A DNA stretch of 64,000 bases, from positions 148,356 to 212,355 of the forward strand of contig JBPOGA010000005.1 in assembly GCA_051252415.1 (NCBI GenBank). The letters are read 5' to 3'. The stretch is from JBPOFY01 sp051252415. GTDB taxonomy: Bacteria; Verrucomicrobiota; Verrucomicrobiia; Opitutales; Coraliomargaritaceae. The notes beneath the pieces are model-generated. The model ran no database searches, was not told where the DNA came from, and worked only from the letters and a program-made list of their open reading frames with translations. Numbering within the stretch: position 1 is the first letter of the stretch; each line of letters starts with the position of its first letter. Positions 8,067 through 16,701 of this stretch are shown here, in pieces. The position numbers and the translations under genes were made by a program.

Positions 8067-10181
8067 ATGACCGACCTATCAAAATACAGAAACATTGGCA
8101 TCTTCGCACACGTGGATGCTGGTAAAACAACCACAACCGAGCGTATTTTGAAGCTCACTGGAAAAATCCACAAGTTGGGTGAAGTGCACGATGGTGCTGC
8201 GACGACTGACTTCATGGAACAAGAGCAGGAGCGTGGTATCACGATTCAATCTGCTGCGACTACTTGTTTCTGGCCTGGCTCGGAGCAACAATACGGCGAC
8301 CACCGCTTTAACATTATCGACACTCCTGGGCACGTTGACTTCACCGTTGAAGTTTACCGCTCCTTGAAGGTTCTCGACGGCGGCGTCGGCGTTTTCTGTG
8401 GTTCTGGTGGTGTTGAGCCTCAGTCCGAAACTAACTGGCGCTACGCCAATGACTCCGAAGTTGCTCGTTTGATCTACGTCAACAAACTCGACCGTATCGG
8501 TGCTGACTTCTACAAAGTAGTTAAGCAAGTAAAAGACATTCTCGGCGCGACTCCACTCGTCATGGTGCTTCCAATCGGCACTGAAAGCGACCTTAAGGGC
8601 GTCGTTGACCTCCTTACTCGTGTTGCTTGGGTATGGGATGATTCAGGTGACCCGCTCAACTACACTAAGCAAGAAGTTCCTGCAGACATGGTCGACAAGG
8701 TCGAAGAATACCGCGCTGCACTCATCGAAACTGCTGTTGAGCAAGACGACGATGCAATGGAAGCTTACCTCGAAGGTAACGAGCCAGACTTGGCAACCAT
8801 CAAGAAGTGCATCCGCAAGGGCACCATCAACCTCGACTTCTTCCCAACTTACTGTGGTTCTTCCTTCAAGAACAAGGGTGTGCAAAACGTTCTCGACGGT
8901 GTTGTCGATTACTTGCCTTCTCCAACTGAAGTAAAGCCACAACCTGAGGTGAATGCTGAAGGTGAAGAAACTGGCGAGTTCGCCATCGTTGACGTAAACA
9001 AGCCACTCCGTGCGCTTGCGTTCAAGATCATGGATGACAAATACGGTGCGCTTACTTTCACACGTATCTACTCTGGTAAGATCTCTAAGGGCACAAACGT
9101 CCTCAACACCTTCACTGGAAAGACTGAGCGTATCGGACGTATCATTGAGATGCATGCTGACGAGCGTAACGAAGTCGATTCGGCACAAGCGGGTGACATC
9201 GTTGCCCTTCTCGGCATGAAGTCCGTGCAAACAGGTCACACACTCTGTGACCCAGCGCACCCAGCGACACTCGAGCCTATGGTATTCCCTGAGCCAGTTA
9301 TCTCTATCGCGATTAAGCCGAAGGACCAAGGCAACGCGGAAAAGATGGGCACCGCGATCGGTAAGATGGTTGCAGAAGACCCAACCTTCATCGTTGAAAC
9401 AGACGAAGACTCTGGCGAAACCATCCTTAAGGGAATGGGTGAGCTTCACCTCGACATTAAAGTCGACATTCTAAAGCGCACATACGGCGTTGAAGCTGTG
9501 ATCGGTAAACCACAAGTTGCATACCGCGAGAGCATCACCAAGACCATCGAAGATTCTTACACACACAAGAAGCAGTCCGGTGGTTCTGGTCAGTTCGCGA
9601 AGATCCAATACAAGCTCGAGCCACTCGAGCCAGGTGAAGGTTTCCAATTCGAATCCCAAGTTGTTGGTGGTAACGTTCCTCGTGAATTTTGGCCAGCAGT
9701 TGAAAAGGGCTTCAAACTCTCCAAGGAAAAAGGTGTTCTCGCTGGTTATCCCTGCTTGGACTTCAAGGTCACACTTACAGACGGTGCCTTCCACGCAGTT
9801 GACTCCTCTGCAGTGGCTTTCGAAACAGCTGCTAAGGCCGCGTATCGTCAAACCCTTCCAAAGGCAGGTGCACAGATCCTTGAGCCAGTCATGAAACTCG
9901 ACGTCTTCTGCACAGATGACAAGATGGGTGACGTGATCGGTGACTTGAATCGTCGCCGTGGAATGATCAAGACTCAAGAGCCTACCAACAATGGTGGTGT
10001 CCGCATTAAGGCAGACGCACCGCTTTCCGAAATGTTCGGTTACATCGGCGCACTCCGCACTATGACATCGGGTCGTGGTCAGTTCTCCATGGAGTTCTCA
10101 CACTACGCAGCTTGCCCAAATAATGTCGCGGAAACCGTCATCAAGGAAGCTCTAGAGCGCGAAGAAGCAAAGAAGAAGTAA
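8067..10181 (+). CDS. Elongation factor G, second-type (FusA2-like) paralogue
   Basis: The 704-residue GTPase has G1 AHVDAGKTTTTERIL, switch I RGITIQSAATT, G3 DTPGHVDF and G4 NKLDR, followed by EF-G domains II-V to the end, so it is full length. EF-G drives ribosomal translocation and, with RRF, recycling. The opening MTDLSKYRNIGIFAHVDAG and the block VLDGGVGVFCGSGGVEPQSE match, from memory, the second EF-G of Vibrio and relatives more closely than the classical str-operon FusA. The gene is alone, without rpsL, rpsG or tuf, which fits a paralogue. Codon use (GGT, CGT, AAG, CTC) is more biased than in its neighbours, suggesting strong expression. A good terminator follows at 10228. Confidence 0.9.
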   Translation: MTDLSKYRNIGIFAHVDAGKTTTTERILKLTGKIHKLGEVHDGAATTDFMEQEQERGITIQSAATTCFWPGSEQQYGDHRFNIIDTPGHVDFTVEVYRSLKVLDGGVGVFCGSGGVEPQSETNWRYANDSEVARLIYVNKLDRIGADFYKVVKQVKDILGATPLVMVLPIGTESDLKGVVDLLTRVAWVWDDSGDPLNYTKQEVPADMVDKVEEYRAALIETAVEQDDDAMEAYLEGNEPDLATIKKCIRKGTINLDFFPTYCGSSFKNKGVQNVLDGVVDYLPSPTEVKPQPEVNAEGEETGEFAIVDVNKPLRALAFKIMDDKYGALTFTRIYSGKISKGTNVLNTFTGKTERIGRIIEMHADERNEVDSAQAGDIVALLGMKSVQTGHTLCDPAHPATLEPMVFPEPVISIAIKPKDQGNAEKMGTAIGKMVAEDPTFIVETDEDSGETILKGMGELHLDIKVDILKRTYGVEAVIGKPQVAYRESITKTIEDSYTHKKQSGGSGQFAKIQYKLEPLEPGEGFQFESQVVGGNVPREFWPAVEKGFKLSKEKGVLAGYPCLDFKVTLTDGAFHAVDSSAVAFETAAKAAYRQTLPKAGAQILEPVMKLDVFCTDDKMGDVIGDLNRRRGMIKTQEPTNNGGVRIKADAPLSEMFGYIGALRTMTSGRGQFSMEFSHYAACPNNVAETVIKEALEREEAKKK

Positions 10182-10227
10182 TTCTTCCTAGCGATTAGGA
10201 TTCAGCAAACTGAATTCAACCTTTAAC

Positions 10228-10261
10228 AAAGTCCCCGACTCGAAAGAGCGGGGACTTTTTT
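10228..10261 (+). terminator. Rho-independent terminator after the EF-G gene
   Basis: AAAGTCCCCG (10228-10237) pairs perfectly with CGGGGACTTT (10249-10258) around an 11-base loop, and is followed by a run of T. It lies 47 bases after the EF-G stop codon. Confidence 0.93.
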
Positions 10262-10534
10262 GTGCGTCCTACTTCCACTTATAATCCTACTCAGATAATC
10301 GATTAAGACAATTGATGCGCTAGGCAATTCAACCGTAGGGGCTTTGCTTGTTCCGGATCATGAGCTTGTCGAATGGCGAAGACCGCAATCGCTTAAAAAT
10401 GACGTACCGGTTCCGCAATTGAAACACCCAAACCACAGATTACTCACTCCCCACTCGTCACTCGTAACTCTCGGCGCAGCCGAGCCCCCCTTTGATCCTT
10501 GCCGCCCCATTCCCGGCATTTGAGAATACGCGGC
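10262..10534. other. Non-coding spacer between EF-G and the YcaQ-like gene
   Basis: No credible gene is visible. The spacer contains TGAGCTTGTCGAA at 10361-10373, the complement of a TTCGACAAGCTCA motif found again at 37247 and 59569 and partly at 11765. Close to the next gene is a G-poor tract with ACTCACTCCCCACT (10442-10455), which recurs exactly at 18801-18814 before MYG1. Confidence 0.6.
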
Positions 10535-11752
10535 ATGCTGGAATCTCTCTCACTTCAACAAGCCAGGAAACTGGTGCTGCACGCACAGAGAGTGCTCCCC
10601 ACGAAGCAATCCGGCCCTGCAATCGAAGCGACACTCTCAGCGATTGAGCACCTGGGCTATATACAGATTGATACGATTTCTGTCATTCAACGTGCGCATC
10701 ATCATACCCTGTGGAATCGTAACCCTCGCTACAAGTCATCCCACCTCGACGCGCTACTGGCGCGAAAGCAGGTCTTTGAATACTGGTCGCATGCCGCCGC
10801 CCACCTTCCCTTTCGTGACTATCGGTTCAGCCTCCCTCGCAAACAGGCTTTCAAGACGGGCGCGCAAAGCCATTGGCATGAACGCGACGAGAAAATGATT
10901 CAGTTCGTGCTCCAGCGTATCGCCGCCGAAGGGCCGTTGATGGCGAGAGACTTTGAGCAGAGCGTTCAAAACATCGGCGGATGGAAAGCCAAGCCCGCGA
11001 AGCGGGCGCTAGAGTATTTATTTATGCAGGGCGATCTGATGGTGCCGCGCCGTGAGAACTTCCACAAAGTGTATGACCTCACCGAGCGAGTATTACCCGA
11101 AGGCACCGACACTAGCCTCCCTTCTCCGGAAGAACACGCCCGATTTCTAATCACATGCTATTTAAGCGCAAACGGCTTAGGCCAAGCGGCCGAAATTGCC
11201 TATTTGCTCAATGGCACCAAAACCCTGATTACTTCGACCTTGAAGGACATGGTCGCGACTAGAGAGGTGCAAGCGATCCAAATCACTGACACGCGCTACT
11301 ACGCCCTCCCCGCCTCACTCGACCTGCTCAATAAACCCTTAGCTCGCAGCAAACTCAAAATCCTTTCGCCCTTCGATAATCTAGTGATTCAGCGTAAGCG
11401 GATGAAGGCACTCTTCGATTTCGATTATCAGATCGAATGCTACGTCCCCGAAGCCAAGCGACAATACGGCTATTTCTCGCTGCCGATTTTATGGAATGGG
11501 CAGCTGGTCGCGCGAATGGACTGCAAGGCCGAGCGTAAAACATCAGTGCTACACATTCACCACCTGGCATTGGAGACCAGAGCTCTCAACAACGAAGCCT
11601 TCTTGCCAGCCCTCGTTAAAGAGTTGAGCGCCTTCCTGCAATTCAACCACTGCAGCCAGCTTAAGTTGCACCAAACCTCCCCAGCCAACATCCAGCCGGA
11701 GCTACAAAAATTAATCGGCAACGACACAAACGACATGTCGGCCGAATCTTAA
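10535..11752 (+). CDS. YcaQ/AlkX-type winged-helix DNA glycosylase
   Basis: The 405-residue protein belongs to the HTH_42 (winged helix, DUF1006) family. It starts SLQQARKLVLHAQ and carries GYIQIDTISVIQRAHHHTLW. Here Q44-I45-D46 is the Q-hydrophobic-D/Q motif known to be catalytic in YcaQ and AlkZ. The later block GWKAKPAKRALEYLFMQGDLMVPRR is the winged-helix segment, and LLSPFDNLVIQRKRMKALFDFDYQIE is conserved in the family. YcaQ enzymes excise interstrand crosslinks and bulky alkyl adducts from DNA. An upstream in-frame TTG at 10499 would add 12 unconserved residues, so ATG 10535 is chosen. It converges on the sulfatase. Confidence 0.85.
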   Translation: MLESLSLQQARKLVLHAQRVLPTKQSGPAIEATLSAIEHLGYIQIDTISVIQRAHHHTLWNRNPRYKSSHLDALLARKQVFEYWSHAAAHLPFRDYRFSLPRKQAFKTGAQSHWHERDEKMIQFVLQRIAAEGPLMARDFEQSVQNIGGWKAKPAKRALEYLFMQGDLMVPRRENFHKVYDLTERVLPEGTDTSLPSPEEHARFLITCYLSANGLGQAAEIAYLLNGTKTLITSTLKDMVATREVQAIQITDTRYYALPASLDLLNKPLARSKLKILSPFDNLVIQRKRMKALFDFDYQIECYVPEAKRQYGYFSLPILWNGQLVARMDCKAERKTSVLHIHHLALETRALNNEAFLPALVKELSAFLQFNHCSQLKLHQTSPANIQPELQKLIGNDTNDMSAES

Positions 11753-11801
11753 TATTGCCTGACCTGAGCTTGTCGTAAGTTGCAGTGCCCCCACTCCAGA
11801 A

Positions 11802-13679
11802 TCATTTAGCTACTTTAAGCGCTAATGAAGTATAAGGGGACTTTTTCTCCATTTTGCTGTGCGCCGGCAATTCTGGGTAGCTGACCAAGAATTGATTTTG
11901 GTCGATCAGGTTTACGAAGACATACTTGGTATTTTTCGGAAGCGTGACTGTGGCCGTGGATGAAGCCTGATCGATGGTCATGGGCTCTCGGAACCACTCA
12001 TCGTAGCCTGTGGGCTTAGTATGGTTGTAATAGATGAGATGCGCCTCTTTGACGTCCGCCCCATTGGTTTTGAAGGTGACGGTGAAATCATTCCCATCTT
12101 GCTTATGTGAGAGGACGGACGGCACTTTATTTTTGGCAGGGAGCCTTCCCTTGGCGTTCGGGTTGTAATAAGGGTAGCTCGCTTGCATTTCCGTAAGCTG
12201 ATTGGACAGCACGCGATCCATGGATTTGACTTTTTCCGGCATGCTAGCAGCCAAATTTTTGGCCTCTTCTAGATCTGCACGTTGGGGCTCGCCGTCTGTA
12301 GTTTCGTAGAGCTGATACAGTTCAAAAGGTTCTTTTGCTGGGTTGTAGAGATAATCGTAGTTTTTGATGAGCTTAAAGTCACCCATGAGGATGGAGCTTT
12401 CCAGGGCTGTGTGCGGGAAGTGCCACATCATTGATTCGCGAATATTTCCTGCCTTATCTTTGACGAGTTGAGCGTCTTGTGGATCTGTGGTGAGGAGCGG
12501 GAAGAGGTCTAATCCATCGAGCTGCTTCTCTGGCTGCTCTGCTTTTGCCATGGAGAGCGTCGTGGGGTAGATATCCAGTCCATTGATGATGACATTGGAT
12601 TGAACGCCAGCTGGAATATTGGGGCCAGTGACGATAAATGGAACTCGGGTGCCCCCTTCTTTGATCGAGGTTTTTCCCAGATCGAGAGGCGTATTGTCTG
12701 TGTAGCGCTCATAGGACTTACCTTCGGTGCCGCCGTTATCTGAGGTAAAGATGATGTAGGTATTCTCGATGAGCTTGTGGCCCGGCCAACGTGGATCTTC
12801 AGTCGTTTCTAGGTAATTGAGAAATTTGCCGATGTTGTAATCGAGTTCTTCTACCATTGCAGCGTAGAAGGGGTTTCTTTGACCTGTGGTGCTTCCTGAG
12901 AAGCTCTTCTTATCTTTAGGGTCGATCCCCATTTCTTTCGCGTATTTTTCAAGCAGTTCCTTGGATCTCGTCTGGATCGGGGCGTGCACTAACCAAGTGG
13001 CATAGTAGAGGAAGAAAGGTTTACCTTTGTTATCGGTTACGAATTTAAGAGCATTCTCGGTCGTTTGATTGAAAGGGAATCCATTAGCGTCCAGTTTGTA
13101 GGGATCGTCCTCTGCGGTTGTGGCAAAATCCGCTAAGCGGTCTTTCATTTTGGCTTTAGAAATTCTGCTTCCGTAGCTTACATCAAACCCTAGGTCGGTC
13201 GCTTTGGGCTCTGAGTAGGAAATATGCCATTTGCCAACGTGCCCTGTGGCATAACCATTGTCCTTCATGGCTGACGCAATGGTGTAGTCGCCCACGGGTG
13301 TGCGTGCACTAAACCATGGAGACATCATACGCGACTGCGGAGTGAGTGGTAGTGGAGGTGTGCCGCCTTTAATATGGGTTTTCTGCGCTCTAGCCGGGTG
13401 CACTCCGCTGACGATTGCACAACGTGAGGGTGCGCATGTGGGCGCAGGCGAATATGCTCTCCAGAAGAGAACTCCTTTTTGGGCAAGCGCATCTATGTTA
13501 GGAGTGACGTAGGCGTTTTTCTCGTCGATATCATAGCAGTCGACGTCTTGCCAGCCGAGGTCATCCGTAAGCAAGACGACGACATTTGGTTTTTCAGGAC
13601 GTTCGGCTTCCGCGTTTAAATGGGAGCCAGCTAGCAGGGTAAGCATAGCAGCTACGGTGATGATTCTTTTTATTTGCAT
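11802..13679 (-). CDS. Exported type I sulfatase (arylsulfatase A family)
   Basis: The 625-residue protein has a signal peptide (residues 1-24, ending LNAEA). The sulfatase fold opens NVVVLLTDDLGWQDVD with metal-binding D39-D40. The active-site motif C82-A-P-S-R86 is the cysteine-type signature matured to formylglycine, followed by GHVGKWH. Further family blocks are FLYYATWLVHAPIQT and FTSDNGGTEG. It hydrolyses sulfate esters, probably of algal polysaccharides or other sulfated glycans, in the periplasm. The extra C-terminal domain of roughly 120 residues is beta-rich. No formylglycine-generating enzyme, glycosidase or carrier is adjacent, so the substrate is unknown. Confidence 0.93.
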   Translation of the reverse strand: MQIKRIITVAAMLTLLAGSHLNAEAERPEKPNVVVLLTDDLGWQDVDCYDIDEKNAYVTPNIDALAQKGVLFWRAYSPAPTCAPSRCAIVSGVHPARAQKTHIKGGTPPLPLTPQSRMMSPWFSARTPVGDYTIASAMKDNGYATGHVGKWHISYSEPKATDLGFDVSYGSRISKAKMKDRLADFATTAEDDPYKLDANGFPFNQTTENALKFVTDNKGKPFFLYYATWLVHAPIQTRSKELLEKYAKEMGIDPKDKKSFSGSTTGQRNPFYAAMVEELDYNIGKFLNYLETTEDPRWPGHKLIENTYIIFTSDNGGTEGKSYERYTDNTPLDLGKTSIKEGGTRVPFIVTGPNIPAGVQSNVIINGLDIYPTTLSMAKAEQPEKQLDGLDLFPLLTTDPQDAQLVKDKAGNIRESMMWHFPHTALESSILMGDFKLIKNYDYLYNPAKEPFELYQLYETTDGEPQRADLEEAKNLAASMPEKVKSMDRVLSNQLTEMQASYPYYNPNAKGRLPAKNKVPSVLSHKQDGNDFTVTFKTNGADVKEAHLIYYNHTKPTGYDEWFREPMTIDQASSTATVTLPKNTKYVFVNLIDQNQFLVSYPELPAHSKMEKKSPYTSLALKVAK

Positions 13680-13905
13680 ACTAGATTATCTGTTGGGGTG
13701 CGTTACCTGTATGAAACAGTCCGTCTTTCGAATTGTAGAGGCAGAAACGGAGTTTGTAATTACTTTTTTAGTGATTGGTGGGTGCTAGGGCAACGAGTTC
13801 TTTTGGCACAAGTAGAAATTGTCGGCGTCCATACGGGAGAGATCAGGGGTCAAACGTAAATCCGAGCGCAGCGACAAGCCTCATATAAAGACCCCAGTTT
13901 CTGAA

Positions 13906-16701
13906 TCAATCTGCGCAGACTGACATCACTCCTTGAAGGTAATGCCTGAGGGGCTCTGCTCCATCGGTTTCGGAATGGGATCGATTTTCAAGTAACGGTT
14001 CGTTCACGCACATCGTGGCGGCTGGGCCATAGCGAGCGATCAGGTGAGCGAGTGTCCCTTCCCGACGCAGTGCGTCGGCGCTGGCAGGCATGGTGATCAT
14101 GCGTGTTTGATAGCCAAGGGCGGCCAACACCGCCTGCACCGCTGCGGCCGACACGGGTGGCAGCGTCACATGCGACACAGGATATGCGGCATTATGATTG
14201 TTGAGGGCGATCGAACGGAGCGCTTCTGCGATGGTGTGGGGATTGACGAACTGCCAGTGCCATGGCCCCTCGGGCATGATGCCTGTGGCCGCCCATGCAC
14301 TCGCGACATGAGATAGTCGTGAGGGTTGGTTCGGCGATAGAATATGCGGAATCCGAATCACGTGCACGGACATACCTTGTTCACTGGCCTGCCACGCGAG
14401 CAGCTCTGCGTCGTGTTTGGTCAACGAATACCCGTCGGCACCAGAGGCAATCAGTTGAGCTCGGTGTGCGCTTAATTGCTCGAAGCCATAAAAGGATTCC
14501 GACCACTGGCTACCGTAGCGAAGTGGAAACACTGCGCTGCTGGAGACCATGAGCAACGTAGCTCCGGCTCGTGCCGCTAGACCGATGACCGTATCCGTGC
14601 CACGGACATTGGCGTCCTGTAAATCTGAATACGGTGCCACCATATTGGTATCGGCTCCGACATGGATGACGGTGTCGATCTCCGCAGCGATGGCGTCGAA
14701 GGCTGCGTACGACCATCCGAGTTGCGGCAGCGTGAGGTCGCCAGTGACCGTGCGGACGCTTTCGGGGAAGTCATGATTGTTCGATCGAACCATGGCGAGC
14801 ACGCGAATGCCAACGGTCGATGCGAGCAGATGAACCAGCTGTTTCCCTAGACTACCCGTGGCACCCGTCACAAAGATAGTGGCTGGTGAGCCTGACCGCT
14901 TTTTGAGAGTTGCGGGCAGTGGCGACAGTTGCGGTGCCTGTGCTGGAGTCTCACGCCGTTCAACCAGCTTCTGAGTTCTCAGCCAATCCGCTAACGCAGC
15001 GGGGGTGTCAGCCGCCTTTAGATCCGACGGCGTGACGCGGCGGCTGGTAACGCGCTCCACTTCCACGCAGAGCGCGACGGCAGCGAGTGAATCGCCGCCC
15101 AAGTTGCTGAAGGAATCGCCGCCGGTGAGATCGGTTCGATCGAGGACCTTTTGAAAGGCGCGTCTAACCTCATCGACAAGCGTCTGGGCCTTTGCAGCAG
15201 GCTCCGCCACTGCGGACTTGGTCTGTGGTTGCGACAGTCGTGTGCGATCGACCTTGCCCGAGGCGAGCAACGGCAATGTTTGACTGACGATGAATCTGCC
15301 GGGGACAGCGGACGGATGGATCTGCTCACGCAACCATTGGCACAATACATCCACATCAAAATCAGCAGCGCGCTCCTCTGGCACGACATGCGCCAGCAAG
15401 CTAATATGCCCCATCGCGTTGTCGGTCGTGGTGATGCATGCCTGAGCGACGCCGGGATAACTTTGTAGCAGCGCCTCGACATCCATGGGCACCACCCACA
15501 TTCCGCGGATCTTCACGTTGGACGCGCAGCGTCCCAAGACTTCGAGCGATCCATCAGGCAGAAGCTTGCCGCGGTCGCCGGTGTCATACGCTGCCACCCT
15601 GCCCGACTCCTTAGTGATTAGTTTGAAAAATCCGCCCCCCGCTGCTGGTGCGGAGGGTCCAGGCTCTGCGAGCCCTGGGCCAGCGACGATGATGCGCCCC
15701 GCAGTGCCGGTGGGAACGAGTTGCTCACGGTTTTGCTCCTGTGCGATGTGCACCTGAGCGAACGGCGCAAGGGCTAGGCGCATGTGTTGCCCCAGTGGCG
15801 GGAGATCGCCCGCGGCCACATCATGACATTCTGCCAGCGAGTAGAGATTGACGATACGGACGCAGGGCAGCAGCTCCCCCATCCGAATGTGTAAGGACAG
15901 GGAGATTCCCTCCCCGCACAGAACCAGTAGCCGTAACCTTGATAGAGCCGTGACAGCCTCGGGGCAACGCAAGCAGGTGTCGAGCAGTGTCGGCGTAAGC
16001 ATCATTCGTGTAATGCCGTAGTGCGTGACGGCGGCGGCCAAGCGCAAGGGGTCACGGATCGTGCTGTCGGTCAAAAGCACGGCAGGCACACCTGCATGCA
16101 GCGCGGGCACGACGTCCCACATCCCGAAAATATTACAGCCTACGACATCCTGCGGTTCGTAAGGCCAGAGCGCGGTGCGCCATGCGTGCGAGTGCATCGA
16201 TCCAATATGATCGGTAAACACGGCGCGCGGCTTGCCGGTGGTGGTGCCTGATGTGAAGAGAAGATGTGCGGGTTGAGCTGCGTCAGATACGGGGGCGACG
16301 GCGGACGTTTCAATCCGCTGCAAGTCGTCGATCGCGATCACGGGCAGGTGCGTCTGCAGGGTTGACCGGTCCGGGCGATCGGTCAGGAGCAGCGCGAGAT
16401 TGCCGTTGGCGATGATCCTATCGACCACGGCGGGCACACCGCGAGGCAATGTAGCAACTACGGCACCCGCATGGAGGCAGGCAAAATACGCAGCCACGGC
16501 ATCAATTGTATTATCCATTTGGATACCGACTACGCGTCCGATTGCCTCGCGTGCCACCAGATTCGAAGCGATCGTCTCAACGCGTTGAACAAGATCTGCG
16601 GAGGTGATGCTGCGGTGGTCATCGACCAGCATGTCTCGGTTGACATCGATTGCCGCGCGGTTCAGCCACGCGGTATGGATTGTCTGAGCAGGGCTTGTCA
16701 T
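13906..16701 (-). CDS. Single-module A-T-R enzyme (NRPS-like carboxylic or amino acid reductase)
   Basis: The 931-residue protein has three domains. The adenylation domain (about 1-490) has LLFTSGTTTGKPRA (A3, 148-159), NLYSLAE (A5, 285), YDTGD (A7, 372) and the catalytic lysine in SGKVDR (K483). The carrier domain (about 505-570) has NLGGDSL, with phosphopantetheine-accepting S538. The reductase domain (about 605-931) has VTGATGSLG (611-619), SSSAVF (720-725) and the Y758-x3-K762 pair. Known A-T-R proteins such as Lys2 and carboxylic acid reductases activate an acid, tether it and release it as an aldehyde or alcohol using NAD(P)H. The start overlaps the symporter stop by 4 bases (ATGA). A longer frame reaching 16953 lies inside the symporter gene and is rejected. 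Its substrate is not readable by eye, and no phosphopantetheinyl transferase lies nearby. Confidence 0.88.
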   Translation of the reverse strand: MTSPAQTIHTAWLNRAAIDVNRDMLVDDHRSITSADLVQRVETIASNLVAREAIGRVVGIQMDNTIDAVAAYFACLHAGAVVATLPRGVPAVVDRIIANGNLALLLTDRPDRSTLQTHLPVIAIDDLQRIETSAVAPVSDAAQPAHLLFTSGTTTGKPRAVFTDHIGSMHSHAWRTALWPYEPQDVVGCNIFGMWDVVPALHAGVPAVLLTDSTIRDPLRLAAAVTHYGITRMMLTPTLLDTCLRCPEAVTALSRLRLLVLCGEGISLSLHIRMGELLPCVRIVNLYSLAECHDVAAGDLPPLGQHMRLALAPFAQVHIAQEQNREQLVPTGTAGRIIVAGPGLAEPGPSAPAAGGGFFKLITKESGRVAAYDTGDRGKLLPDGSLEVLGRCASNVKIRGMWVVPMDVEALLQSYPGVAQACITTTDNAMGHISLLAHVVPEERAADFDVDVLCQWLREQIHPSAVPGRFIVSQTLPLLASGKVDRTRLSQPQTKSAVAEPAAKAQTLVDEVRRAFQKVLDRTDLTGGDSFSNLGGDSLAAVALCVEVERVTSRRVTPSDLKAADTPAALADWLRTQKLVERRETPAQAPQLSPLPATLKKRSGSPATIFVTGATGSLGKQLVHLLASTVGIRVLAMVRSNNHDFPESVRTVTGDLTLPQLGWSYAAFDAIAAEIDTVIHVGADTNMVAPYSDLQDANVRGTDTVIGLAARAGATLLMVSSSAVFPLRYGSQWSESFYGFEQLSAHRAQLIASGADGYSLTKHDAELLAWQASEQGMSVHVIRIPHILSPNQPSRLSHVASAWAATGIMPEGPWHWQFVNPHTIAEALRSIALNNHNAAYPVSHVTLPPVSAAAVQAVLAALGYQTRMITMPASADALRREGTLAHLIARYGPAATMCVNEPLLENRSHSETDGAEPLRHYLQGVMSVCAD

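Noticed and set aside
8643..9449. Long minus-strand open frame opposite the EF-G gene
   Set aside because: It is the antisense shadow of a strongly codon-biased gene whose product is complete and conserved; the frame has no recognisable domain.
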